Shown piece after piece: positions 12,650 to 24,499 of a DNA stretch of 64,000 nt; position 1 is the stretch's first letter, and each line of letters begins with the position of its first letter. The position numbers and the translations under genes are program-made. The stretch is from Escallonia rubra (Eukaryota; Streptophyta; Magnoliopsida; Escalloniales; Escalloniaceae). Location: assembly GCA_033065855.1 (NCBI GenBank), contig JAVXUO010002776.1, positions 186,001-250,000 of the forward strand, given 5' to 3'. Below the pieces are notes generated by a model. It had not been told where the DNA came from and did no database searches. It saw nothing but the letters and a program-made list of their open reading frames with translations.

Positions 12650-14926
12650 ATGCAAGCTCTGAGCATTTGGTCTCTAAAGAGTGACCCTTGGGTGGCAACC
12701 CACTTGGATTCTGAAGTGAGTGCACCTTTTAATTCTGTTATTAAGAGGAGAAGGAAAAGGTTTAATCTTGGTAATTCTTTATGCCGCGTTAGATGTCCTG
12801 GTCTTTTGTTCGTGTCAAGTAATTTGAGGGGTGTTAGGGGTGGGGAATGTTTTAACTTCCAAAGTTATGATCTGGGGTGTAGGTTTTTCTCGAATTGCTC
12901 TACCGCCGAGGGTTCTCTTCGATCTTCTGTCGCCTTGGCGTGGACATTGGAGGACCAAGAAATCGCGAGTGAAGTTGTAGAAGAAAATTCAAATTCTTTG
13001 GATACATTATCAGATGAGAGTGGGAGTGTTAATTGTGTGCATTTGAAGGGAGTAATAAAGAGTGGGTTGCCTCGAAATGATGATAAAAAAAACAATGGCG
13101 ATGAAGGTACTGAAGATGTCAAGGAATTAGGCGAAGAGAAGGGTTCAAGGGTTAACGTTCGTGCACTGGCATGGCGCTTAAGGTCCGCTAAAACCACGGA
13201 TGATGTAGAAGATGTTCTGAAGGACAAGGGTGATCTGCCCCTTCAGGTGTACTCATCTATGATTAGAGGTTTTGGCAAAGACAATAGGGTAGATTCTGCA
13301 ATTGCTCTTGTTGAGTGGCTAAAGATGAGGAGGAAAGCTACAAATGGTGCTATTGGTCCCAACCTTTTCATATACAATACTCTTTTGGGAGCGCTGAAAC
13401 AGGCTGAACGATATGAAGAAGTGGAGAAAGTCATGAATGATATGGCGTTGGAAGGTATACATCCTAACGTTGTGACTTACAACACTTTAATGGGAATTTA
13501 CTTGGGACAAAGGAAGGAAGTCGAAGCTCTGAATCTTTTCGAAGAGATACAATTGAAAGGTCTATCTCCATCTCCTGCATCCTACTCCACAGCCTTGTTG
13601 GCTTACAGAAGACTTGAAGATGGGTTTGGAGCCCTGAAGTTCTATGTCAATTTGAGAGAGAAGTATAGAAGTGGTGCCATAGGACAAGATATGAATGAAG
13701 ATTGGGAGAATGAATTTGCTAAGCTTGAGAATTTCATCGTACGGATTTGCTACCAAGTGATGCGAGGGTGGCTTGTGAAGAGTGACAACATAAGCACCAA
13801 TGTACTGAAACTCCTAACAGACATGGACAAGGCCGGCATTCAAACTGGTCGAGCTGAACACGAACGCCTTATGTGGGCATGTACGCGCGAAGAGCATCAT
13901 GTTGTGGCCAAGGAGTTGTATAGTAGGATAAGAGAAAGGGAGTCCGAAATAAGCTTATCTATATGCAATCATGTGATTTGGTTGCTGGGTAAGGCTAAGA
14001 AGTGGTGGGCAGCTCTGGAGATTTACGAGGATTTGTTGGACAAGGGACCAAAACCAAACAACATGTCATATGAACTCATTGTTTCCCATTTCAATACGCT
14101 ACTCACTGCAGCCAGAAAAAAAGGAATTTGGAGATGGGGTGTTAGGTTGCTCAACAAGATGGAAGAGAAAGGCCTAAAACCAGGAACCAGGGAGTGGAAT
14201 GCTGTTCTTGTTGCCTGTTCCAAAGCTTCAGAAACTTCTGCTGCTGTGGAGATATTTAGAAGAATGGTGGAGCAAGGCGAAATGCCCACAGTCATCTCCT
14301 ATGGGGCACTCCTTAGCGCTCTTGAGAAAGGGAAACTCTACGACGAGGCCCTTCAGGTGTGGAAGCATATGGTTAGGGTGGGTATCGAGCCAAACTTGTA
14401 TGCCTACACAATTATGGCTTCGATTCATGCTGGGCAGGGAAAGTTTAACGTTGTCGATTCAATAATCCGGGAAATGGTTACCACTGGGAATGAACCTACG
14501 GTTGTCACATTCAACGCAATCATCAGTGCATGTGCAAGGAATAATATGGGAGGTGCAGCATATGAATGGTTCCAGAGAATGAAAGTTCAGAGTGTTGAGC
14601 CCAACGAGGTTACGTTTGAAATGTTGATCGAGGCTCTTGCAAATGATGGCAAGCCAAGGCTGGCCTATGATTTGTACATGAGGGCTCAGACTGAGGGCCT
14701 GAATCTCTCTTTAAAAGCTTACGATGCAGTCGTGCAATCAGCACAGGTTTACGGTGCTACTATTGATGTGAGTTCCCTTGGCGATCGGCCACCAGAGAAA
14801 AAGAAAAAAGTGCATATTAGGAAGAAGTTGTCCGAGTTCTGTAATTTAGCTGATGTTCCTAGGAGAGGTAAACCATTTGACAGAAAGGAAATTTACACTC
14901 CACGGAAAGAAGGAAACCCTCAGTAA
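12650..14926 (+). CDS. LPE1: Chloroplast PPR protein LPE1
   Basis: A single-exon gene of 758 residues. The frame is open a little further upstream, but the first ATG is at 12650 and gives MQALSIWSLKS, which matches the N-terminus I know for Arabidopsis LPE1 (At3g46610). The first ~100 residues are Ser/Arg-rich, as expected for a chloroplast transit peptide. From about residue 195 on come tandem 35-residue pentatricopeptide repeats, seen as recurring NxxTYNTLM, PNLFIYNTLL and PTVVTFNAII motifs. A diagnostic central block reads KAKKWWAALEIYEDLLD. The C-terminus is basic (PPEKKKKVHIRKKL). In Arabidopsis LPE1 binds psbA mRNA and promotes D1 translation with HCF173 for photosystem II biogenesis; that role is inferred by orthology. 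The protein is somewhat longer than the Arabidopsis one, mainly through an acidic, Asn-rich segment before the repeats. Confidence 0.88.
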   Translation: MQALSIWSLKSDPWVATHLDSEVSAPFNSVIKRRRKRFNLGNSLCRVRCPGLLFVSSNLRGVRGGECFNFQSYDLGCRFFSNCSTAEGSLRSSVALAWTLEDQEIASEVVEENSNSLDTLSDESGSVNCVHLKGVIKSGLPRNDDKKNNGDEGTEDVKELGEEKGSRVNVRALAWRLRSAKTTDDVEDVLKDKGDLPLQVYSSMIRGFGKDNRVDSAIALVEWLKMRRKATNGAIGPNLFIYNTLLGALKQAERYEEVEKVMNDMALEGIHPNVVTYNTLMGIYLGQRKEVEALNLFEEIQLKGLSPSPASYSTALLAYRRLEDGFGALKFYVNLREKYRSGAIGQDMNEDWENEFAKLENFIVRICYQVMRGWLVKSDNISTNVLKLLTDMDKAGIQTGRAEHERLMWACTREEHHVVAKELYSRIRERESEISLSICNHVIWLLGKAKKWWAALEIYEDLLDKGPKPNNMSYELIVSHFNTLLTAARKKGIWRWGVRLLNKMEEKGLKPGTREWNAVLVACSKASETSAAVEIFRRMVEQGEMPTVISYGALLSALEKGKLYDEALQVWKHMVRVGIEPNLYAYTIMASIHAGQGKFNVVDSIIREMVTTGNEPTVVTFNAIISACARNNMGGAAYEWFQRMKVQSVEPNEVTFEMLIEALANDGKPRLAYDLYMRAQTEGLNLSLKAYDAVVQSAQVYGATIDVSSLGDRPPEKKKKVHIRKKLSEFCNLADVPRRGKPFDRKEIYTPRKEGNPQ

Positions 14927-17238
14927 TTTGGTACCTAAGAACATCTTATGATGCTGTATAGTCTGCATTACCCTTGTGTTCTTATTGTTTGCAAGACTCC
15001 AACTGACCTGCGCATAAGTTTGTAGCTCAAACCAAACTTGATATGACAAAATGTATGGTCGTTCAGTTATGGTAGTTTGATTGGGATGCCCTACATATAT
15101 GGAATACATGTAGCTTTGAAGTAAAAGGAACAAGGCACAATTAGTTCTTGCTATGTCATTCAAGAGACGGGGTGCCATTTCAAAAGAAGTTGGTTCAATC
15201 TGAAAAGTTAATATCTGGCAGCAACTAGGATGTGATTGCCACTCATCAAGTTGGTTTGGGCTCAATGATTAGTTAGAATACTTTTGAGTCTTATTACGTC
15301 TGCAGAAGAAGGTGTATTCGAAGGTAATTGTTCAATAAAAGGTAATTTTACAAGCATCAAAAGGTAAGCTTTTATCATCTAATAATATAATAAAGGTTTT
15401 AAGTGTCAAGCTACATCTGAAATTGTTACTTGCACGGTTCTAAGGGCTATGTACTCAAGTTCATTTCTAGTAAAAATATGGTCAATCTATTGCGTGTTAT
15501 TGCTTGAGTCACAAATTTCTTATGAAGTGGTTAACACTCTCTTAATTCACACACTCAATCCCACTTTCGCTCCGTGAGTTTCATGCTCTCACTACCAAAT
15601 TTGTGGCAACTTTGCTCCTTTTACCTTCCCTCACAAGATTTTTTTTTGTGCTAATGATTAAAAATATGGTTGGTTAAGGTTCCAAAATGTTATGCATCAC
15701 ATATTGTATCTTATATGAAAGAGTGATAGCATGTGAGCGCATGTAATTTTCTTGAAAAGTATATTATTCAAAACTAGAAGGAAAAAAAACGCGTTTGACA
15801 CACAATTTTCGTTTTTTTTTCAGTTTTGATAACAGCGCTATTTTTTAAAACTCCCGTTTCGGATTTTTAGTTTTAGTTTTTATTTTAAGATCACAACTAC
15901 CCTCTCACTGCCACAGCCACCTCCCACCTCCTGCCACTGCTGTTGGCTGGCCACTGCCTGCCACTGGTCACCACCACGCCCTACCACCGCCACTGCAAAC
16001 CACCACAAAAAAAAAAACTCAAAATAAAAATTATGTAATCAAGCACAAAAAAAAAAACTCAAAAAAAAAAAATGATAATCAAACACTCTTTTATTTTTTT
16101 GAAAACAAAAAATCAAAATTAAAAATAATTTCGAATGCTACCTAACCCTTTAATGAGTTACTCATGTATATCATCCATGCCATTTTCACGTCAACTGAAG
16201 GTCAAAAGATTAATGTTTTGGTGTGGCACATGCACACCAAAAACATTATGGAGAATATTGAGATGACAAAAGCACGTTGGGAATATTGAGAATATGGACA
16301 GATCTCCGTATGTAAGACTGATTGTCATTTTTTGAAAAAAAATAAATACGTAGAATGTTCGCACCGCATTGCAGATGGCTGAAAATCAACTAAAAGATGT
16401 ATTTTTTTTCTAACGTTATACGAGGATTAGCCCCCTACTAACTAATACGCAAGTTATTTACCTTTTTAAAACTAAGAATCCATCAATTTCTTAAGCTACT
16501 GAATATCACTGGCTCATACTGGTATTTTAAGTAAGTATAAATGGCCTAGTTGAAATTAGTAATCTTACCCATTATAGCGTTATTATTATTACGTCGCATG
16601 CTCACTTCTTTTATATTTAAGCAAATTCAACAATTTCTTGCTTTACTTATTTGTGTGCCATAAAATGATAAAGTGTAATCAAATCTTGCTAGAAGATCGT
16701 TTAAATCAGTTCACGTGCCAATATATAAAGTAATACTCTTTGATTAGATGGCCGTTGCCAATACCTGCAAGTAAACATCTCTTCTCCAGAGTGTAATCTT
16801 GAGTTGGAAAGACAGGGAGGATTGACCGACACAAGCACCAGCAACTTTGCTTTTTTGTTAGAAGGATTAACACTAGACCAAGACACCGTAAGATAATAAG
16901 TTAATAAAAGCTTAATTATTCTTTGCTTCTGAAGTAACCGCACTTTCTTCAAATCTGAGCCCCCCAAACGAACAGACAGTTGTTTCAACCGTCTGTGGAG
17001 TGGAGCAATCATCAATCGCCAGATAAGATTCCAATTTCTAGTGTCTTTGCGTGAAGAACAATCATTTTTCTGGAGGAGGGAAAGAGACCAAAACAAGAGA
17101 ATAGAAAGCCCTGGGTGAGTGTGTTTGTGGTGCCAGAAGCGTTGTTGAGAAAGAACCGGTTTTAAGACATGGGTTCTTGTGATTGTGGCGAGATCTGAAG
17201 TGGGTGGGTGGAGGATTAAGGAGGAGAGAGTGTTAGAT
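14927..17238. other. Intergenic DNA between LPE1 and the membrane protein gene
   Basis: The first ~350 bases are probably LPE1 3' UTR. Around 15780-16140 there are long T-rich and A-rich tracts in opposite orientation around a CCACC-rich core, which may be a decayed foldback element. The last ~300 bases are probably the promoter and leader of the next gene. The large minus-strand open frame here is not supported as a gene. Confidence 0.4.
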
Positions 17239-20200
17239 ATGGAGCCTCCAAGAGGGGTTTGGGCTTCTTTGTGGAACTTCATCTGCTTCTTGCCTTACTT
17301 TGTGGGTCTTCTTATTCTTGGCTTATTTAAAGGTTAGTCTCAATTGCTTCCTGTTCCTGTTCTGGTGTTAATTCACTTTCCTTTTTCCGCTGCTGTAGCG
17401 TCTCCTTTCTTCTTCCAAATTATGACTTTACTCCTTACTCAGTCAACAATTATGTTTGCTTATCACCCTCAACTGAATGCTTGCAGATTCCTCTTACGTG
17501 CTTTGATTTGGTATCGCACTCTGTGCGTTTGTGCGTGCCGGTTGGGGTTGGGGTGGGGGTGATCTTTTGTTTGGGTGCGAAGTATATGTTTGAATTCCTT
17601 AGGACAGTGTCTGTTTTTTCTCCCTGTTTCTGTGTGACGTGAGATTATTTGACTTATCGCTTCATCATTTTATCTGGCAAAATAAATCCCATTTTCACGA
17701 CATTGTTAAGCATTTAAGTTCTTGATACACACCCAGGTTGACACAAGCTTTCATATGCTTAAAGTAGACGAGTAGCTAGATGTGCACCTATCCCAAGAGT
17801 TGAATGGTGAATTATTCGAAATGTTATCCAAGTGATCCGTATAACTCGTGATTTGAGAGTGTGTGTGTGTGTGTGACAAACTAACTTATTTCCTACTGTA
17901 AATTGTAGGTCTCATTCTTTGCCCATTGATATGCCTTATCATGACGGTCGGAAACTCTGCAATTATATTGGGTCTATGGCCAGCGCACTGTTTGTGGACA
18001 TACTATTCCATCGTGAGGTGCCTTTTCTTTACCGTTGTCCTTCTGAGTCCCTGTGTTTCCTCATTATCTTCTTGATCTTGTGATTTACGACTTATTTCTC
18101 TAATCGCAGCACTAAACAATTTGGGCCAGTTTTGAAGCTTGTACTATGTGTATTCATTGCTGTACCCTTGATGTTGTGGCCACCCATTGCCCTAGTGAAT
18201 AGTGTTATTGGAGGTGCGGCTTATGGTCTCCTGGCGCCAATTTTTGCCACTTTCAAAGCCGTTGGTGGGGGGAAGACCAATGAGTTTTTCCATTGTATAT
18301 ATGTATGTTCATAAGTTTTCTTTTTTAGTTGCTTTCATAAGGAAGACCGTGTAAAATCTACTGTAAAGAAGCATTTTTGCCTCCAATGCACGTGCAGGAT
18401 GGAACTTGGGACACTGTTCAAGGAAGCTTCACCGTCATCCGAGATGTTGGGGATGTATGTTTCCATTCCTACTTCTCAATTATGCATGACCTACGGCATC
18501 AAGGTCCTCCGGAAGGAAAATACTATGAGTTCAGGTTTGTTCTCTGATCAGTTCTTTGTTTTCTTTCGTTTCCATTATGGTTATTGGCTACAAAAAGCTT
18601 GAAAATAGATTGTTATTGTTATCATATTACAAGTTTCTTCTCAGTGTGTGCACATTGTCGTACATGTCTGCATTAAATTTGCGTTATGATATATGTTGGG
18701 GAAGGAATACGAAATCTCAACTTAAGAACATGCTGTTTTTCCCAAGGTTAAAAACTTGCTGTTTTAGCCTCCATTACGAATGCCATAGATCATTCTCAGC
18801 TTATATCCTTCCATTACCTTGGCTATAACATCGTTTTTCTCCAGAAACATTATATCATGTATCATGGCTAGTGTTCCTTATCATAAGCCGTCTCATCTAT
18901 GTTTTCTAGCTCTTGACTATCTTAAAAACTCAGAACTTTTCTTGTAGTGCCATAAACAAACTTTCTCTTAGAGTGACCAAAAATATTCCTGCACCAACTC
19001 GTGGGTTGGTTAAAGCTCTAAACTGATAGTTTTATGTAAAAATTAAGAGTTTCGGCCCACAAACTGGTACATAGAAGTTGTCTCAAAAGGAAGGGGTAAT
19101 TAGCTAATGACCCCCTGTACTATAGGCGGTGTGCGATTTCCCCTCCTCTACTCCAAACTTAAGCACTAAACCCCCCCATACTTACGGAAATTGGGCACGT
19201 TAGACGGATCCGTTATGAATTGCATGAAATGACCAAAATGCCCTTATGTCCTTACCCTATTTTAACTAAATGCCATTCTTCCAACTCCTTAATCTCTCCT
19301 CTCTCACTTCCACCCGTATCTCCCACCTTGCCTGCCGACCACCCACCACCACAGACACACCCCCGCACCACGCACAAAGGGTCCCCCCACCCCCACCCCA
19401 CTGCATGTATACACAAACATGCCCAACACACCCACACCCACAAACTCCCCCAAAAACAGTAACAACATCCCAAAAAAAAAAAAAGAAGAGGAGAAGAGGA
19501 AGAAACGGTGCCGCCGGTTTTTGCTTCACCGTCGACAAATGGCCAACGCCGCCGCCGCAGAAATTGCAGCGTCCATCACCTCTATCCACTCCACCATGTT
19601 CGCCGCCTTTCTGACCAAATCCCCGCCAGCACATCCGAGGAACAAACACCCAACGCCAATCGCAAAGAAGATTTCATAACCAAGGGAGAGTTTGTGCAAA
19701 GTTGGAAGAAGGGGGAAGCGGCGGTGGAGGGGTTAGGCTGACGAGGGGAGTGGGGGGAGTGTGTGCAGAGTTCGAATGAGGGGGTGGGGGGGTGGGGGGT
19801 TGGGGGGGGGGGTGGGGCTGGGCTGATGGGGAGGAGTGTGTGCGGCGGATTTGGAAGGAAGGGGGGTGTTGGGGGTCTGATAGAGGGAGTGAAGAAGAAG
19901 GGGCAAAAATGTCATTGTTTTTTAAAAAAGGGTAGTCAACGCGTTTGTTGACCACGTGATGTTAAAACTGATGTTTTCCGTCTAACGTGCCCAATTTCCG
20001 TAAGTGAGTGTGTGTGTGTGGGGGGGGGGGGAGGGGGGTGGGGGGTTAGTGCTTAAGTTTGAAGTACACCCGCCTATAGTCATTAGCTAATTGCCCCCAA
20101 GAGGAAGTCCCAGTGTGCTTGTAATGTGTTATAGCAATCCGGTGTTTCTCCGCCTTTGTTGGCATTAGGCACATAGAAGAGTTTGAGGGAATCATTGAGG

Positions 20201-22788
20201 ACACTATAGTCGTTGTAGCACAGTGGCGGATACCTTCAATGATCTTAATGTCACAACATGCTTTCGCGGAGCCAGGGTGAGATGGGGTGATCTTTATATT
20301 TCAGATAGTAAGAGTACATCTATATTTGTACTTGTTACAATATAAGAACTCCCATTACTGAAACTTAAGTCTAAAATATATGGTTTCGTTCCTTAAACAT
20401 CAGTAACATGTCTGCATCAATCTAAGTGTGTCAGTAGTTCACCGATGAAATAAGCCTCAAATCTACGTTTAATAGACGAAGGGTCCACTTAGTTGTCTCT
20501 TGAAGTTGAATTTTCTCATCCACTTTTGCTATCAAATTTTAGGTTTAAACTATATTGGATGGAGCCGTTGGGAAAATAATGAAGTCATTCACCTATGGTA
20601 TCACTCTCTTATAATGTGGTCATGTAATACTCTCCTTTGGGCAAGTCCAGGAATTCGACCCGGTTTATGAGATTATTTTTTGGTAAAGGGAACAATCATA
20701 ATTTCTTACTTTTTTTACTGATCTTTATTGCAGATTGATATATCTTCCTGGAGCTGTAATAGCTGGGTCTCTAGGTGTGATGGTTGACTTTCCAGTGATC
20801 TCACTTGTTGCCCTTTTCAAAAGCCCATACATGCTCTTCAAGGGGTGGCATCGCTTGTTTCATGACTGTATAGGTCGAGAGGGCCCTTTCCTGGAGACAA
20901 TATGTGTGCCATTTGCAGGTCTTGCCATCTTACTTTGGCCATTGGCTGTTGCGGGTGCAGTGTTAGGCTCCATGGTAGCAAGTATCTTTCTGGGTGCTTA
21001 TGCAGCTGTGATTGTGTATAAGGTCAGGTCGCCTTTCCTTTCATACTGTTTATCTATAAGGGCCAGATTCAGAAAAAAATACATTCTGAATTATTTTCAC
21101 TTTTATACTTCATGTCCAGGATCACTCATCTTAATAATTCCTCTCTTCTTTCATAGAGTCCACTGCAGATGAAATTTTCATCATGGTCATTTTGTAAGTA
21201 AACCCCACATGCGAATCTGTTAAAGAAAGGTGAACAGTATTCCATCTGCAATGGCCATGTTTTAATCTTTTTTTCTAGTCCTCAAGTTTGGACTCGATAT
21301 CTTAAGAAGAACATTTACTTTTACATGCTTTTTGGTCTTCAATACATGATGCACACACGTGTTATGCACCATGTTCATACCACTCTGCATGATACGGCGT
21401 TCCACTACATGGCTGGTAATGTCAACTTGAGCCCATCTTTATCTTGATTCCGAGCTAGTGTTAGATTGTTAATGTTTGCGTTTGACTACAGGAGTCCTCT
21501 TTCTGGTCAGGGCTTTGCTATATTGTTGCTTCCTTGTCCATATATGATGAATATAGCAACGATATTCTTGACATGCCCGAAGGCTCCTGCTTTCCTAGGT
21601 TCTCATCCCCACTCTAGTTTGCTCAATATCTATGCTTTGCTTCTTCATGCACTATGTTTTTAACAGCTTGTTCTCAAACTTTTTATGTTTTAAAAGGCCT
21701 CGGTACCAAAAGAAGGCTGCCCCATTACGAACAGACTCTTTCAGAAGCACACCCTCTCGTTTAGGTTCTTCCAAGAACCCTATGATTGATTTAAAGCCAC
21801 TTGAGGTATGCTGTTATCATTTCATCTGACATCTTAGAATTCTTATTAATCGCTATGCAAGTTGCAGCATACAAGTAATGGTTCTGCAGTTGCTTGATAG
21901 CTTATTTAAGGAGTGTCAGCGCCATGGGGAGATTATGGTTTCTGAAGGACTAATTACTTTAAAGGACATTGAAGATGCCAGGTCTAATAAAGACAGTAGT
22001 AGAATCATTAGTATTGGTTTACCAGCTTATTGCCTTCTCCAGGCACTCTTGCGTTCTGTCCGATCTAATTCCACCGGTTTATTGCTAAGTGAGAAAGCTC
22101 CAAGATCCTCCTTCTACCGTTTTGCATTCACAACGCCGTTGCAGGCTTGCAGCATGCTAACTTGATTATCTTGATGCAGGCGACAATGTTACTGAAATTA
22201 CCAGCACAAACAGACCGAAAGACACCTTTTTCGAGTGGTTTCTTAGTCCACTATTGATAATTAAAGACCAGCTCAAAGCTCAAAACCTGTCGGAGACTGA
22301 GGAGGACTACTTAGGAAAGTTGGTTCTTTTGAGTGGTGATCATGAAAGGTTGAAAAGTTCAAACATCGGCTCACCACCTAAATCCGACCTTAGACAAGCT
22401 GAATTTGATGCATTAGCTCGAAGGTAATCATAAGGGTTCGTAGATTTTCTTAGACTTTCTAGCAGTAGGTAATTGAACATGCCTTTCCTTTTAATTCATA
22501 ACTTCCACTTCTTTTGAATTCAACTCGTGAAGGCTTCAAGGGATCACTAAATCTATATCGAGGTATCCAACATTTAGGCGTCGTTTTGATGCTAGCGTGA
22601 AGATGATATCTGAAGACCTTGCTAAGAAGAATGGTAGCACTTCCGGTGATGGACCTCGAACAGTTCCCAGGTCGAGAAGTAACTTTGCGCGTATATTTAG
22701 CCAGAAATCTTTCAGAAGCAAAACAAGCAACCGTGGGTCTGATCAAGAGGCTCAACCAGCTGTTGACAGAGATGTTGAGATTGTTTGA
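17239..22788 (+). CDS. Uncharacterised multi-pass membrane protein (At3g27390/At5g40640 family)
   Basis: Ten exons encode 578 residues: 17239-17332, 17909-18017, 18110-18302, 18398-18534, 20734-21022, 21492-21598, 21697-21805, 21890-22088, 22180-22423 and 22533-22788. All introns are GT-AG and every junction keeps phase. The protein starts MEPPRGVWASLWNFICFLPY and ends in a Ser/Arg-rich tail (RIFSQKSFRSK...VEIV), both hallmarks of this family. The N-terminal ~310 residues hold several hydrophobic segments and the conserved block KSPYMLFKGWHRLFHD plus REGPFLET. The C-terminal ~260 residues are soluble and charged. The family is plant-specific and its biochemical role is not known to me. Intron 4 is 2.2 kb because of a Mutator-like MITE; the other introns are 78-577 bases. 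Confidence 0.93.
19084..20106. mobile_element. Mutator-like MITE in intron 4
   Basis: A 1,005-bp element (19093-20097) with terminal inverted repeats of roughly 110-120 bp. The left end begins GGGGTAATTAGCTAATGACC and the right end is its near-complement ending CTAATTGCCCC. An inner block containing GGAAATTGGGCACGTTAGACGG is perfectly repeated in inverted orientation. It is flanked by 9-base duplications, CAAAAGGAA (19084-19092) and CAAGAGGAA (20098-20106), one mismatch apart. Nine-base duplications and long inverted repeats are typical of Mutator-like elements. The interior is C-rich then G-rich and has no transposase. Its open frames are low-complexity. Confidence 0.82.
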
Positions 22789-23269
22789 GCCTATACCACA
22801 TTTTACTTTGTAAAGTTAACTTTGTTGTTTCCTTAAATTTACTACAGTCATAGTTAGAGAAACAGAGCAATAGCATGGTGAGAAATGAACATGTTTATTT
22901 TCTTCTGATTCAATACATTGGTGAGAATCTGTATACCATTTTGACGTGTTACTTTGGAAGCTGACTTCAGCCTATATGGCCATTAACCAATATAGATATA
23001 GACTTCTTAAAGTTAAGTTTCATTCAAATGATATTTTTCTTGTTTGGCCACAAGATAACGCACTTCCTTTGGGATCGAACCTTTTATCTCGCATATGAAG
23101 AGGGAGAAACTTTTACTACCATGATATCACCTTGGTCTCGTTCAAATGATTTGTTATTTCATTAGCTTGTCACATGATATGTACCAATAACGTATTATTA
23201 TATCAACCCCAAGCATACCTTATAATGACATGTTCAATCAGAGATCATCCTGTGTCTGCATTAACACCC
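22789..23269. other. 3' UTR and intergenic DNA
   Basis: Probable 3' UTR of the membrane protein gene followed by non-coding DNA. A segment near 23070-23140 (GATCGAACC..., then ...ACTACCATGATATCACC) resembles the tRNA-derived tails of decayed plant SINE-like repeats, but it is not a tRNA gene. Confidence 0.35.
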
Positions 23270-23960
23270 AACACCACCATCACCACCATAGAGGGTTCTA
23301 ATATCGATCATAGACGGTTCAATAAGCCCGTGCCAGGACTTAAGAGATTGTGGTTTCGGCCAAACTCATCATAACTTTTACTTTGTTAAGATCAACAGCT
23401 ACTCCAGCATTAGAGATCAGATAGCCGATTTACCTAACCTCTTTTTGGCCGAACTGACCTTTTTCCGCCCTTTACGTACAATTGACGATCCTTCAGAATT
23501 GAATATACAACTTCAAGATGTTTATTAACATATCGTCGAAGAACTCGAGCACCAAACTTTCTTAAATTAGACAGCATTACCTCATTTACAAGTGATTGGA
23601 ATATTGATAGCGCGTTGGTAAGGCCAACCGACATGACTAAGAACTCGCAGTGCCCCTCATGAGTTTGAAATGCAGTCTTCTCCATATAACTGTGGTGTAC
23701 TCAAAATCGATGGTACCAAATCCATTTTTAAAAAAACTATGGTGCCATTTAATCCAGTTTTGTAAGAACTATGGTGCCATTTAATTCAGCGAGGATCTCA
23801 TTGATCACGAGGATAAGAAAATTATCCTAGAGTAATGTCGTTCAAAGCCCGATAGTCTACGCAAATGAGCCATGAACCATAACGCTTTTTCATCAAGAAA
23901 ACTGGAGAAGAGTACAGGCTACTACTTAATTAGAAATCCCATCTGTTACCTCGTCGGAAG
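23270..23960 (-). pseudogene. Ty3/gypsy reverse transcriptase remnant
   Basis: Read on the minus strand, this region encodes broken pieces of a Ty3/gypsy pol polyprotein in the right order. An RT block like SSPVFLMKKRYGSW...VDYRALND lies at about 23900-23815. A second block has KTAFQTHEGHCEFLVMSVGLTNA and HLEVVYSILKDRQLY at about 23685-23450. Then comes GYLISNAGVAVD and, in another frame, WPKPQSLKS. The catalytic YxDD motif is degenerate (reads RRYV at that position). Frameshifts separate the blocks, so it is a dead fragment. No LTR pair is attached. Confidence 0.8.
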
Positions 23961-24134
23961 TCCCAATCTATGGGTCCTAAAGTAATCAACCAATGAGTTG
24001 CAAGGACAACATCATCCCATAAAATGGCAATTAATAAACATCCAAGGAAACATTTTGAATTCAAGGTCAAATTGTACTTTTGTGCACTTATCAGAACTAG
24101 CAAGCCAATAATTGGAGGATTTGGATTTCCTATT

Positions 24135-24288
24135 GTAACCCATGGTTACAGCAAAAGTGCTGTGATGGATGCTGAGAGAGGAAAGAGAGAGAGAGTAACC
24201 GTGGTTTACATCCCTCTCACTCTCACCTCACTCTCTTTCAGCATCCATCACAGCACCCCTGCTGTAACCTGCTGTAACCATGGGTTAC
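24135..24288. repeat. Foldback repeat with GTAACC motifs
   Basis: Inverted arms of about 45 bases (GTAACCCATGGTTACAGCA, then a stretch including TGCTGTGATGGATGCTGA) flank a GA/CT-rich loop. Further copies of the TGCTGTAACC word follow at about 24343-24356, and a 20-base palindrome built on CTATAACTAGGGTTATAG lies near 24393-24412. It is probably a MITE-like relic. Confidence 0.6.
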
Positions 24289-24499
24289 AGCATGAAATCC
24301 AAATCCCTTCCAATGATGGATTTGGATCCCCTTGGATCCCCTGCTGTAACCCATGATTACAAATCCCATTCGAAGGGATCTGGATCACCTGCTATAACTA
24401 GGGTTATAGCAAAAATTACAGCCGTCCGATTAAAATGGACACACCAGAATCTGCCACGTCACCCTACCAGCAAAAAACCGTTGTTGTGCTAATGAACTC

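Noticed and set aside
16701-17282. 193-codon open frame on the minus strand
   Set aside because: It overlaps the promoter and first exon of the membrane-protein gene, has no motif, and its frame depends on a non-conserved stretch.
19266-19955. Pro-rich and Gly-rich open frames
   Set aside because: They are low-complexity products of the C-rich and G-rich interior of the MITE in intron 4.
23060-23145. tRNA-like sequence
   Set aside because: It has a GATCGAACC word but no foldable cloverleaf or acceptor pairing; it is more like a SINE-derived tail.
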